In this document: piece by piece, positions 17,234 through 25,858 of the stretch
Position numbering within the stretch: the first letter of the stretch is position 1
Layout: each line of letters begins with the position of its first letter
Assembly (NCBI GenBank): GCA_017503005.1
Contig: JAFVTW010000003.1
Coordinates: 137,807 to 174,357 of the forward strand
Reading direction: 5' to 3'
Source: Clostridia bacterium
GTDB taxonomy: Bacteria; Bacillota; Clostridia; Christensenellales; UBA1242
DNA: 36,551 nt
The notes under the pieces: model-generated
Told to the model about the DNA's origin: nothing
The model's database searches: none
What the model saw: the letters and a program-made list of their open reading frames with translations, nothing else
Program-made: the position numbers and the translations under genes

Positions 17234-18025
17234 GTATTTTGCTCGTTTTTTGTTTTTCGATACAAGTTTTAGTTTTTTGCCATTTTTGAAATATTTGTAT
17301 TCGAAGTAGTTTGTGCCATCGTTTACATATACATCGTTTCTACCACTCATAAACCATATTTCGTAGGTGTAATTCTTATACATAGTATTTAGTTTGGCTA
17401 CTATATTTTCACTAGCTTCGTGATACATTGTGCCTTCTGGTATACTTTTTAGACTTTCTAATTTTGTGTGATTAGTAATGGTTTTTAGTATTTGCCAACC
17501 TCGCATACTTTCTACTATGTTTAGTGGCTCAAATCCAAAATCTAGATATAATTTTGCAGCTAGCCAGGTATGTGTTTGGGTATGTAGTAGAAGTCTTGTG
17601 TAACCTAATTGATTGGCTAATTTTAAGGTGTGGGCTATAAGTGGTTTGGCTAGATGTTTGCCTTGATAGTTGCTGTCTATTGCCAACCAGTCAATTTTGG
17701 CTTTGTAGCCATATTCGTTGCATGGGCTAACTGTAGAAGTAGCTACTTTTTTGTTTGTAGCAGTTTCTACTATAAAAAAACAGCATGTATTTAATTTATC
17801 CTTAAAATCTTTATAGAAATCATTGAAAACTTCTTCTGCATATTCTACAGAAGTGAATTCGCCACTAGACAAGTGAATTTGTACCCAATCTTTTAAATTG
17901 TTGTTGTAGAACTCAAAATGATAGCCACTAGGTAGATCGTGTCTTGCAATTTCGCTAAGGTTGTCTAGTGTCATTAGTAGTTCGTGATATTCTAATCTTT
18001 TTTCTATACTATTTAGTTTTATCAT
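17231..18025 (-). CDS. GNAT-family N-acetyltransferase with extra C-terminal domain
   Basis: Residues roughly 85-175 form a GNAT acetyl-CoA binding fold: FFIVETATNKKVATSTVS, then IDWLAIDSNYQGKHLAKPLI, where the 'Q..G...' loop binds acetyl-CoA, and AAKLYLDFGFEPL as the usual last strand. About 85 further residues with Lys-rich ends follow, absent from minimal GNATs. The N-terminal 80 residues (RHDLPSGYHFEFYNN) probably belong to the acceptor side. Substrate unknown. No ribosome binding site fits the ATG at 18025. A TTTAAA/TATTAT promoter (18061-18032) would start transcription at or next to the A of the ATG. Confidence 0.8.
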   Translation of the reverse strand: MIKLNSIEKRLEYHELLMTLDNLSEIARHDLPSGYHFEFYNNNLKDWVQIHLSSGEFTSVEYAEEVFNDFYKDFKDKLNTCCFFIVETATNKKVATSTVSPCNEYGYKAKIDWLAIDSNYQGKHLAKPLIAHTLKLANQLGYTRLLLHTQTHTWLAAKLYLDFGFEPLNIVESMRGWQILKTITNHTKLESLKSIPEGTMYHEASENIVAKLNTMYKNYTYEIWFMSGRNDVYVNDGTNYFEYKYFKNGKKLKLVSKNKKRAKY

Positions 18026-18031
18026 ACCTAA

Positions 18032-18061
18032 ATAATATCACATTTTTAATTGTTTTTTAAA
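18032..18061 (-). promoter_or_regulatory. Promoter that may give a leaderless GNAT mRNA
   Basis: TTTAAA (18061-18056) and TATTAT (18037-18032) are 18 bases apart. Only six bases separate the -10 box from the ATG at 18025, so the transcript would begin at the start codon. Confidence 0.45.
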
Positions 18062-18119
18062 TGATTTGTTTAACTAAAACAAAATATGTTATGCTAATTG
18101 TAACAAAGAGGTGTTTTGT

Positions 18120-18995
18120 ATGGGAAAGCAATATTCTTGGTCGAAAGATATTCAATCTACAGCAATATTAGATTGCTCTAGAAGACTAAGGTTTAATGAT
18201 AGAAATAAACAGTTTTGGTTTGACCTAATAGGTGTTAAAGATGGCATGAGGGTGCTAGAAGTGGGTTGTGGAAGCGGACATTTCTTGCAAATGCTTAAGA
18301 AAAACTTTGATATCGAGGCTTATGGTGTAGACTTAGATGCAGGTCATATAGAATATGCTAAGCAATCTGCAAGTCAAAACGGATTAGATATCAATTTCCA
18401 AGTGGCAGATATTAGGGATTTGCCGTTTGATGATAATTTCTTTGATGTCGTATATTCGTATACTGTGGTGGAGCATTTGCCGTTTAATGATTTTATAACT
18501 GACCAAACCAGAATACTAAAAGCTGGTGGCAGAGTGGTGATGATGACGGTTGAAGCTAAACAACAGGCTGCTAGTGAGTATGATTATATGGACGAAGAAA
18601 TATATGCTTACTTTGATGGAGTGGTTATCGACAAACCAGACAATATAGGGATATATTCACCTAAGCCGAAGGACAAACTTTTAGGTTTAAACAAATACGA
18701 CTTTGACAATATAAAAGTTGAATTTAAAAACTTGTTATACTATTGTCCAGATAATTACTTTGATGATGTGGAGTTTGGACTTTTTGAGATAGATATGGCT
18801 AGATTGTCTACAATCGCAGATGCAGAATTTGTGCTTAGTCATTCTACTAAAGATACTAAAGAAGCAGATTTGTGTGCTTGTGTGGGGAATATTAATAAGA
18901 AATTTGAAAAACGAAAAGAATTGTTTTTGTCCAAAACACAAGTGTGCGATTATCAAACAACTGCTGTATGTGCTATTAGTGGTACAAAAAAGTAA
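18120..18995 (+). CDS. Class I SAM-dependent methyltransferase
   Basis: The ATG at 18120 follows an AAAGAGGTG box; a GTG three codons upstream overlaps that box. In the 291 residues the SAM-binding core is clear: MRVLEVGCGSGHFLQMLKK (motif I), AYGVDLDAGHIEYAKQ with the ribose-binding Asp (motif II), FQVADIRDLPFDDNFFDVVYS and VVEHLPFND (motifs III-IV), and AGGRVVMMTVEA. The layout resembles the UbiE/Methyltransf_11 group of small-molecule methyltransferases. The C-terminal 130 residues are unusual for the group and may recognise the substrate, which is unknown. A GNAT gene starts 14 bases downstream. Confidence 0.85.
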   Translation: MGKQYSWSKDIQSTAILDCSRRLRFNDRNKQFWFDLIGVKDGMRVLEVGCGSGHFLQMLKKNFDIEAYGVDLDAGHIEYAKQSASQNGLDINFQVADIRDLPFDDNFFDVVYSYTVVEHLPFNDFITDQTRILKAGGRVVMMTVEAKQQAASEYDYMDEEIYAYFDGVVIDKPDNIGIYSPKPKDKLLGLNKYDFDNIKVEFKNLLYYCPDNYFDDVEFGLFEIDMARLSTIADAEFVLSHSTKDTKEADLCACVGNINKKFEKRKELFLSKTQVCDYQTTAVCAISGTKK

Positions 18996-19009
18996 TATAG
19001 AGGTGTATT

Positions 19010-19510
19010 ATGGTTCGATTTGTAAAAGCAAAAGAAGAAGATGCTTACAATTTAGCTCGTATCAAAAAGTTGTGTTGGGAGCAAACATACAACAATATTT
19101 ATGATGCTGTCGATATAGAAAACTTTGATTTTGACAAACATGCCGAGAAGTTTGTAAGTCAAGTAAAAAGTGACCACGAGCAATTATATATTATTATATA
19201 TAAGGGTAAACAAATAGGTTATTTCAATTTTGGTACAGCTAGACACACTCCTATAGATAAATACTTGAATATTCCTTGTGTAAATTCGCTATATGTACTA
19301 AAAGAGTATCAACACAAGGGTATAGGTTCAAAAGCTCTAACATTTATAATGAAAGAACTCAAAGAAACTTCTAAGTTTATGTTTTTGTGCTGTAATTCGT
19401 ACAATGAAAAAGCAAAAAAGTTTTATACCAAAATGGGTGGTAGAATTACTGACGAAGTAAAAAGTGAAAGTAAGTATTTGAGCCAAATTTATTTTGAATT
19501 TGAATTGTAA
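19010..19510 (+). CDS. GNAT-family N-acetyltransferase
   Basis: A compact single-domain GNAT of 166 residues. MVRFVKAKEEDAYNLARI is the usual first strand and helix; NSLYVLKEYQHKGIGSKAL is the acetyl-CoA loop with Q..G.G; CCNSYNEKAKKFYTKMGG is the typical late helix where Asn and Tyr lie near the active site. The substrate is not evident. The AGAGGTG box is well placed. It lies between the methyltransferase and HD genes in one plus-strand run, and the HD gene starts 13 bases after its stop. Confidence 0.85.
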   Translation: MVRFVKAKEEDAYNLARIKKLCWEQTYNNIYDAVDIENFDFDKHAEKFVSQVKSDHEQLYIIIYKGKQIGYFNFGTARHTPIDKYLNIPCVNSLYVLKEYQHKGIGSKALTFIMKELKETSKFMFLCCNSYNEKAKKFYTKMGGRITDEVKSESKYLSQIYFEFEL

Positions 19511-19523
19511 TACAAGGGGAACG

Positions 19524-20093
19524 ATGAAGGGACAAGTTTTGTTAAAATATATACTTAATAGCGATGATGTTGTTTCGAGTATTAGAGATAATATGAAGGA
19601 TTTAACTGCTCTAATACCTGAGATTAATGATATGGTCGGGTTTGAACATAATCACCCACATCATCACTTAGATGTGTGGGAACACACATTGAAGGCTCTT
19701 AGTGTGTCGCCAAACAATTTTGATATTAGGTTGGCATTGCTTTTGCACGATGTGGGCAAACCACATTGCTTTCAAGATGAGGAAGTTAGGCATTTTAGGG
19801 GACACCCCGTAGTGTCTGCACATATGACTAATGATATATTAAAAAGACTAAAGTATGATGGCAAGTATGTAGATTATATATGTGAAATCATATCTAGACA
19901 TGATATGCCATTACTAGAAGAACATCTAGTGGCAAATATGCAGTTGTCCAAGACTATTTTTGAAGTGCAGAAGTGTGATGTACTGGCTCACAATCCAGAC
20001 AAAAACACAAAACGACTAGAATATATTGACACAACTGCCAAGATGTTTAAAAATATTACGAAAACTAAAAATATTGATTTAGTAAAATATTGA
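19524..20093 (+). CDS. HD-domain phosphohydrolase related to the tRNA nucleotidyltransferase HD region
   Basis: The ATG at 19524 follows AAGGGGA; an in-frame ATG at 19494 inside the GNAT gene has no such site. The 189 residues contain an HD metal site: HPHHHLDVWEHTLKAL, then LALLLHDVGKPHCF with the HD pair, and later SRHDMPLLEEHL. This resembles the stand-alone HD domains related to the C-terminal part of bacterial CCA-adding enzymes. The nucleotidyltransferase domain itself is absent. It probably hydrolyses a phosphate ester of a nucleotide or RNA end; the substrate is unknown. A threefold 16-base tandem repeat crosses the stop codon. Confidence 0.8.
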   Translation: MKGQVLLKYILNSDDVVSSIRDNMKDLTALIPEINDMVGFEHNHPHHHLDVWEHTLKALSVSPNNFDIRLALLLHDVGKPHCFQDEEVRHFRGHPVVSAHMTNDILKRLKYDGKYVDYICEIISRHDMPLLEEHLVANMQLSKTIFEVQKCDVLAHNPDKNTKRLEYIDTTAKMFKNITKTKNIDLVKY

Positions 20094-20118
20094 TTTAGTA
20101 AAATAATGATTTAATAAA
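20071..20118. repeat. Three tandem 16-base repeats across the HD gene stop codon
   Basis: ATATTGATTTAGTAAA occurs at 20071-20086 and 20087-20102, followed by a diverged third copy (ATAATGATTTAATAAA) at 20103-20118. The TGA stop of the HD gene (20091-20093) lies in the second copy. Confidence 0.85.
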
Positions 20119-20120
20119 TA

Positions 20121-20156
20121 AAAAAAGAAGAGTATGTTTTACTCTTCTTTTTGTTT
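20121..20156. terminator. Bidirectional terminator between the HD gene and the ABC transporter
   Basis: AAAAAGAAGAGT (20122-20133) pairs with ACTCTTCTTTTT (20141-20152); T-tracts on both strands. It serves the two converging genes. Confidence 0.85.
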
Positions 20157-20157
20157 G

Positions 20158-22887
20158 TTATTCTGTTCTTAGAGCTTTTACAGGGTCTTTCTTTGCTGCC
20201 ACATTTGCCGGCATTAATCCTGCTATAAATGTCAAACCTACACTGATTAGTACTAGTATGATTGCTCCTACTACAGGTAGTACTGCAATATTAGATAGTC
20301 CAGTAAATGCCTTTAGTATTAGGTTTATAGGTATATTTAGTAGTGCTGCAACTAGAATTCCTAGTACACCGCTTGCTAGTCCTATAATAAAGCTTTCTGC
20401 TGTAAACACTCTCTTTACATCTCGTTTAGAAGCACCTACACTACGAAGTACACCGATTTCCTTAGTTCTTTCTATTACAGAAATGTATGTAATAATGCCT
20501 ATCATAATAGAACTAACTACTAATGATACACTTACAAATGCTATAAGCACATAAGTGATAGATGTGATTATAGTAGATACAGTGCCCATTAGTATGCCCA
20601 CCATATCGGTATAAGATATTTCATCGCCTTGTTCTGCAACTTCATTGTAATTAGATATAAAGTCTACTACTGATTCTTTTGATTCAAAAGAATTTACATA
20701 TATTTTGATAGAACTTGGTTTATTGGTTTCTAATGGTTGTAGCTTGCCACTAGTAGAGCCTAGACTTGCTGCATGTTTATTTACCATTTGTGTAGTAAAT
20801 GATGATAAGTATACTACACCAGATTTGATAGAACCATTTTCTGTAGTTTCGTTTGGTCTAAGTATTCCTACAATTTTGATTTCGTTTGTAGATTCGTTTA
20901 GAGCTGCACTATATTGCTTTGCATATTCTTTTGCATCATATATAGGATTTGGAATTGTTTTTGTAGGGTTTGTAGGGTCGGTAATTGTTCTTTTGTTTAA
21001 ATCTCTAATATCAATTACTTCGCCATTTACTGTCCTATAGTAATCATGTTCTGCTAGTACTTTGTATGTCTTTTTGTTGATTACAGAACTATAGTCTATA
21101 GCAACAGGGTCTTTTTCTTCGTATACTAATGCTTTTAAGCTTTGACCTAATTGTTCGTAAGTCATTATGCCTAGAGCATATAGGTTGTAGTCGGTAATTT
21201 CGTTGTTTTTGTCTACTACTAGCATAGCTTCGTTTGGTTCGGTAGCATATTTGCCATCTACTAGGTCGTACTGTGACTTGATTAGGTCGGTATTGTCTAG
21301 TAGTTCGCTAAATATTGATGTGCCAGCAGATGACATAGCATTATTTGAACCACCACCCATCATAGAAGACATATCTTCGGTGCTAAAACCCAAAATCTCA
21401 AATACAAAAGTTAATACTTGTAATTTAGAAAGTGTAATGGTTTTGTATGCTCTTAGGTCTGTTTCTACTGGTTTTAGGACTTCAAAATCGCTCATGAAGT
21501 CAAAGTTTGTTTTGCCCTCTATTGCTGTAAGAGACCAACTGCCATCATCATGTTCTACTGTATTTATATTTGTCTCTTTACCAAAAAATATAAGTGCATA
21601 TTTGGTGACCATATCCATTAATGTAGAACTACCTACTTGGCTAGGTATCGTGCTGCTTTGTTCGCCATAGAATTCTAAACCTAAGTCGTAAGTATATTGA
21701 ATAGCACTTACATACTTGTCTAAATCTTCTCTATTGTCTTCTATATGTTTTTTAAATGCTTCTAGATTGTTAGGCTTTAGGTTTGAGCCTACAGAATTCA
21801 TAATCTTAGAAATGGTTTTCTTTGAATATATTTTGCCGTCTTGATTGTTTTTGTCTTGAGTTTCGTCTTCTGGCATAAACATTTGTAACATTACTGATGT
21901 AAAGTCTATACTCTTAGCTTCTATAGTGATAGGGTAGCTGGTAAGCGAATCTTCTTGCATTTTGTTTACAAATGTAGAGAATCCACTAGAGATAGATAGT
22001 ATTAGGGCTATACCTATAATACCTATAGAACCTGCAAATGTTACAAGTATAGTACGAGCTTTCTTTGTAAGTAAGTTTTTGAAGCTTAGGCTAAGTGCTG
22101 TAAAGAAAGACATTTTCTTTTTCTTGTTTTTCTTCTCTAATTCTCTTTTGGTAAGGGAGGTGTCGTCACTTACACTAAGCAATTTCTTTTCTTTTTTCTT
22201 GCCATCATTTTCGTATGGATTACTATCGTCTATAAGTTGACCATCTAATAGTTTTACTATTCTGGTAGAATACTCTTGAGCTAATTCTGGGTTGTGTGTA
22301 ACCATTATGATTAGCTTGTCTTTAGAAATTTCTTTTAGTAGTTCCATTACTTGTATGCTTGATACTGTGTCTAGGGCTCCGGTAGGTTCGTCTGCAAGAA
22401 TAATTTCTGGGTCGTTTACTAATGCTCTAGCTATAGCTACTCTTTGCATTTGACCACCACTAAGTTGGTTTGGTTTGTTTTTCAATTTGTCGGCTAGTCC
22501 TACCTTTGTTAATACATCGGTAGCTCTTTTTCTTCTTTCTTCTTTGCTAACACCAGATAGTGTAAGTGCAAGCTCTACATTTTCTAGTACTGTTTGGTGA
22601 GGTATTAGATTGTAGCTTTGAAATACGAAGCCTATAGAGTGGTTACGATAATTGTCCCAGTCTGCATCTTTAAACTCTTTGGTAGACTTGCCATTGATTA
22701 CTATGTCACCAGAAGTGTATCTGTCTAGACCACCCACAATGTTTAGCATAGTTGTTTTACCACAACCACTAGGTCCTAGTATGGCTACAAATTCATTTTT
22801 TCTAAATTCTAGACTAACATCGTCTAGTGCATTTAGAGTTGTATCGCCAGTAACATACTGTTTTACAATATTTTTTAGTTCTAGCAT
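20158..22887 (-). CDS. MacB/FtsX-type ABC transporter, fused ATPase and permease
   Basis: The single 909-residue chain joins two halves. Residues 1-225 are a LolD/MacB-type ATPase: GPSGCGKTT (Walker A), the Q-loop in FVFQSYNL, LSGGQMQRVAIARAL (signature), IILADEPTGALD (Walker B) and the switch His in VTHNPE. A Lys-rich linker leads to a first membrane helix near 280-300, a large extracellular domain of about 440 residues and an FtsX domain with three helices (ITYVLIAFVSVSLVVSSIMI, IGVLRSVGAS, ending VKALRTE). Such proteins use ATP to move substrates or work mechanically on the extracytoplasmic side rather than to import. Substrate unknown; some relatives give peptide resistance. The ATG follows a perfect AAGGAG. 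It is transcribed alone from the promoter at 22961-22969. Confidence 0.93.
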   Translation of the reverse strand: MLELKNIVKQYVTGDTTLNALDDVSLEFRKNEFVAILGPSGCGKTTMLNIVGGLDRYTSGDIVINGKSTKEFKDADWDNYRNHSIGFVFQSYNLIPHQTVLENVELALTLSGVSKEERRKRATDVLTKVGLADKLKNKPNQLSGGQMQRVAIARALVNDPEIILADEPTGALDTVSSIQVMELLKEISKDKLIIMVTHNPELAQEYSTRIVKLLDGQLIDDSNPYENDGKKKEKKLLSVSDDTSLTKRELEKKNKKKKMSFFTALSLSFKNLLTKKARTILVTFAGSIGIIGIALILSISSGFSTFVNKMQEDSLTSYPITIEAKSIDFTSVMLQMFMPEDETQDKNNQDGKIYSKKTISKIMNSVGSNLKPNNLEAFKKHIEDNREDLDKYVSAIQYTYDLGLEFYGEQSSTIPSQVGSSTLMDMVTKYALIFFGKETNINTVEHDDGSWSLTAIEGKTNFDFMSDFEVLKPVETDLRAYKTITLSKLQVLTFVFEILGFSTEDMSSMMGGGSNNAMSSAGTSIFSELLDNTDLIKSQYDLVDGKYATEPNEAMLVVDKNNEITDYNLYALGIMTYEQLGQSLKALVYEEKDPVAIDYSSVINKKTYKVLAEHDYYRTVNGEVIDIRDLNKRTITDPTNPTKTIPNPIYDAKEYAKQYSAALNESTNEIKIVGILRPNETTENGSIKSGVVYLSSFTTQMVNKHAASLGSTSGKLQPLETNKPSSIKIYVNSFESKESVVDFISNYNEVAEQGDEISYTDMVGILMGTVSTIITSITYVLIAFVSVSLVVSSIMIGIITYISVIERTKEIGVLRSVGASKRDVKRVFTAESFIIGLASGVLGILVAALLNIPINLILKAFTGLSNIAVLPVVGAIILVLISVGLTFIAGLMPANVAAKKDPVKALRTE

Positions 22888-22917
22888 AGTTGTCTCCTTA
22901 ATATTTTTTTAGGTTTA

Positions 22918-22937
22918 AACAAAAACTCGTTTTTGTT
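22918..22937. promoter_or_regulatory. Hairpin in the ABC transporter leader
   Basis: AACAAAAA (22918-22925) pairs with TTTTTGTT (22930-22937) around four bases, between the promoter and the start codon. The stem is only A/T apart from two G-C pairs, so it may be weak. A regulatory role is speculative. Confidence 0.3.
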
Positions 22938-22960
22938 GTAAGCTTAATTGTGCTGGTGTA

Positions 22961-22969
22961 ATTATAGCA
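22961..22969 (-). promoter_or_regulatory. Extended -10 promoter for the ABC transporter
   Basis: On the minus strand TGCTATAAT gives a perfect -10 box (22966-22961) with the TGn extension. No good -35 box is seen. The leader would be about 65 bases. Confidence 0.6.
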
Positions 22970-23111
22970 CAATATTTAATTTATTACTAAATTAAAAACA
23001 AATAAATTTATATATTTATTTGAAGAATTTTTACTTATAAACAAAATTGCTTTTTTAAAGTAGAAAAAAATAGTAAAATAAGTTTGAAAAATAATTGTAG
23101 GAGTATCGAAT

Positions 23112-24263
23112 ATGAAAGATGTAGTTATTGTAGGTGGCGGAGCTAGTGGTATAATGTGTGCCATTGTGTGTGCTATGAAAGGTAAAAAGGTTACACTTAT
23201 GGAAAGTGGTGTAAAACTAGGCAAAAAAATAATGATGAGTGGTAATGGTAGATGTAATCTTACAAACAAAACCATATCTAGCGATAATTACAATGTGTTT
23301 CCTAAACAATTTGAAAAATTTGATAATTATCATGCTTTAGAGTTTTTTAAAGGTTTGGGTCTAGAAACATATTTTGATGAAGAAGGCAGATGCTATCCTA
23401 TATCAAACCATGCTAGTTCGGTATTAGATGTATTACTAAACAAACTAAATCAAACTAATTGCGAAGTGATTAGTAACTGTGCTGTAGACAATATCAAAAG
23501 AGTTAACAATTACTATGAAGTAAGTACTGCTTTGGGTGTGTTTGAAGCCAAAAAAGTGGTTATAGCTACAGGTGGTAATACTATTACAAAAATATTAGAT
23601 GAATTAGAGATAGAATATAGACCATTTAAGCCTAGTTTGTGTGGACTAAAAACACTACAAAGCACACAACTACTTACAGGGGTGAGAGCTGAGTGCGAAG
23701 TAAAAGCTGTAATCAAAGATTTTGTGAAAGTAGAAAAGGGTGAAGTTATATTCAAAGACGATGCTATTAGTGGTATATGTATATTCAATTTGTCTGCACT
23801 ATTAAACTGGCATAATATTGACAACTGTAGTTTGAGTTTAAATTTGTTGCCACAATATACAGATAAGCAACTTTTAGATGTGCTACAAACTAGAAAACAA
23901 TCACTTAGTGAATTGACTGCCAGACAATTCTTTGATGGAATGTTGCACAAAAATTTAGGACAAGAAATTTTGAATAGATGTCATATCAAACTTAATATGC
24001 CAGTCAAGAATTTCAATTTGTCAATTTTAAAGAATTTTGCTACACATTTACAAAACTTAACATTCAATGTGTGTGGGTTTGAAAACAACAATCAGGTACA
24101 TAGTGGTGGTGTAAGAGTGGGAGAGCTTACAGATAATTTAGAAAGCAAAAAATATGCAAACCTTTACTTTGTAGGTGAGGTGGTAGATGTAGATGGTGTT
24201 TGTGGTGGATACAATTTACAATGGGCTTGGACTAGTGGATATGTAGTAGGAGAAAGTGTATGA
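23112..24263 (+). CDS. HI0933/YhiN-family flavoprotein
   Basis: The 383-residue protein belongs to a family of FAD proteins related to 3-dehydro-bile acid reductase BaiN and E. coli YhiN. The N-terminal dinucleotide site VVIVGGGASGIMCAI is followed by the family hallmark KKIMMSGNGRCNLTN. Later segments KKVVIATGGNTI, GGVRVGELTD and the C-terminal FVGEVVDVDGVCGGYNLQWAWTSG, which closes the FAD site, all fit. The substrate is unknown. AGGAG lies nine bases before the ATG. The gene overlaps the next flavoprotein gene by four bases (ATGA), so the two are translated together. Confidence 0.88.
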   Translation: MKDVVIVGGGASGIMCAIVCAMKGKKVTLMESGVKLGKKIMMSGNGRCNLTNKTISSDNYNVFPKQFEKFDNYHALEFFKGLGLETYFDEEGRCYPISNHASSVLDVLLNKLNQTNCEVISNCAVDNIKRVNNYYEVSTALGVFEAKKVVIATGGNTITKILDELEIEYRPFKPSLCGLKTLQSTQLLTGVRAECEVKAVIKDFVKVEKGEVIFKDDAISGICIFNLSALLNWHNIDNCSLSLNLLPQYTDKQLLDVLQTRKQSLSELTARQFFDGMLHKNLGQEILNRCHIKLNMPVKNFNLSILKNFATHLQNLTFNVCGFENNNQVHSGGVRVGELTDNLESKKYANLYFVGEVVDVDGVCGGYNLQWAWTSGYVVGESV

Positions 24264-25834
24264 TAAAGGTAGACAATATTTCACTTAATCCTACCTATAC
24301 CGAAAACGATATTTTGCAAAAAGCGGCAAGGTTATTAAAAGTTGACAAGTCTACGATTGAAGAATATGTGATACTTAAGAAGTCTATTGATGCTAGACAC
24401 AAACCAGATGTCAAAATTATTTTAAGTCTGGCTGTTAGTTTAAAGGGAAACAAAACCATAAAGGGTTTTGAAAGTGTAGAACCAAACTACGATGGTTTGC
24501 AATACGACAAAGTAGATAATATTAGTATGTCGCCAGTCGTAGTAGGATTTGGACCAGCAGGAATGTTCTGTGCATTAGCACTAGCAAAAATGGGCCTAAA
24601 GCCGATAGTTGTAGAACAAGGTATGTCAGTAGAGGATAGAGAAAAAGCAGTACTTAAGTTTTGGGAAACAGGCGAAATTAATCCTAAGTGTAATGTGCAA
24701 TTTGGAGAAGGTGGAGCAGGAACTTTTAGTGATGGTAAATTAAACACAAACCTAAATAATCACTATTGCAAATTAGTAATAAACGAATTTGTGCTAGCTG
24801 GTGCACCTACAGAAATTAGGTATATAAATAAACCACATATAGGTAGTGACAATCTAAAATCTGTAGTAAAAAACATTAGAAAACAAATTATATCCCTAGG
24901 TGGACAAGTTTTGTTTAATACAGAATTTGTTGATTACAAAACGATTGATGGTAAATTAACTAAGGTTATTGTCAAAAACCTAATAGATGATACTTTGATT
25001 GAGATTGATACAAATCAGCTTGCATTGTGTATAGGACATAGTGCTAGACCTACTTTTGATATGTTGTATGGTAAAGGTTTGGAGTTTAAACAAAAGCCAT
25101 TTGCTATGGGTGTAAGGATAGAACAAAAACAAGCTGATATAAATATGAGTCAGTACGGTATGGATACAAAAGTATTACCTAGTGCAGATTATAAACTAGC
25201 AGTGCATCTGGATAATGGTAGAAGTGTATTTACATTCTGCATGTGTCCGGGTGGAGTGGTAGTAAATTCTGCTGATAGTTGTGGTGAGATTGTTACAAAT
25301 GGTATGAGCTATTTTAAAAGAGACAAAGAGAATGCAAATAGTGCAGTGCTAGTAAATGTAACCCCAGAAGACTATGGTAGTAGTCATCCACTTGCTGGTA
25401 TTGAATTTCAAAGAAAGTATGAGAGACTTGCTTACGGTCTTACTAATAGTCACTACTGTCCAGCACAAACTGTAGGCGAATTTTTGACAGGTGACAAAAC
25501 CGAACTTAGAGTAAATCCTAGTCTAAAAGTAAAGATGACAGATATATTTAAATGTCTTCCTGATTTTGTAGTAGATAGTCTAAAATTAGGTTTGCCATTA
25601 CTAGACAAAAAACTTAAAAACTTTGCACACCCTGGGAATTTACTAGTGGCTATAGAGAGTAGAAGCAGTAGTCCTGTTACTATTGTAAGGGGTGACGATA
25701 TGCAGTCTACAACACAATGTGGCATATATCCTTGTGGCGAGGGTGCAGGATATGCAGGTGGTATTATAAGTAGTGCTGTAGATGGTATAAAGGTGGCAGA
25801 AGCTATTAGAGAAAATATAAATAAAAAAGTTTAG
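24260..25834 (+). CDS. FAD-dependent dehydrogenase-like protein (COG2509 type)
   Basis: The 524 residues begin with a small domain seen in this family (DILQKAARLLKVDKSTIEEY, then KKSIDARHKPDVKIILS) followed by an FAD-binding Rossmann motif, VVVGFGPAGMFCALALA. A distinctive NVQFGEGGAGTFSDGKLNT follows, where FSDGKL is a family hallmark, and the C-terminal IYPCGEGAGYAGGIISSAVDG contacts FAD. These proteins are widespread in Bacillota and are called NAD(FAD)-utilising dehydrogenases; reaction and substrate are unproven. The start codon overlaps the stop of the preceding flavoprotein, and a palindromic terminator follows. Confidence 0.9.
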   Translation: MIKVDNISLNPTYTENDILQKAARLLKVDKSTIEEYVILKKSIDARHKPDVKIILSLAVSLKGNKTIKGFESVEPNYDGLQYDKVDNISMSPVVVGFGPAGMFCALALAKMGLKPIVVEQGMSVEDREKAVLKFWETGEINPKCNVQFGEGGAGTFSDGKLNTNLNNHYCKLVINEFVLAGAPTEIRYINKPHIGSDNLKSVVKNIRKQIISLGGQVLFNTEFVDYKTIDGKLTKVIVKNLIDDTLIEIDTNQLALCIGHSARPTFDMLYGKGLEFKQKPFAMGVRIEQKQADINMSQYGMDTKVLPSADYKLAVHLDNGRSVFTFCMCPGGVVVNSADSCGEIVTNGMSYFKRDKENANSAVLVNVTPEDYGSSHPLAGIEFQRKYERLAYGLTNSHYCPAQTVGEFLTGDKTELRVNPSLKVKMTDIFKCLPDFVVDSLKLGLPLLDKKLKNFAHPGNLLVAIESRSSSPVTIVRGDDMQSTTQCGIYPCGEGAGYAGGIISSAVDGIKVAEAIRENINKKV

Positions 25835-25856
25835 CAAATTTGCTAAACTTTTTTTG
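25823..25856. terminator. Bidirectional terminator after the flavoprotein pair
   Basis: A perfect 32-base palindrome (AAAAAAGTTTAGCAAA and its complement, 25823-25854) followed by T. It begins inside the stop-codon region of the plus gene and meets the end of the converging methyltransferase gene. Confidence 0.88.
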
Positions 25857-25858
25857 TA

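Noticed and set aside
20258-22240. Several long plus-strand open frames antisense to the ABC transporter
   Set aside because: They are shadows of the clearly assigned minus-strand gene, lack ribosome binding sites and have atypical composition.
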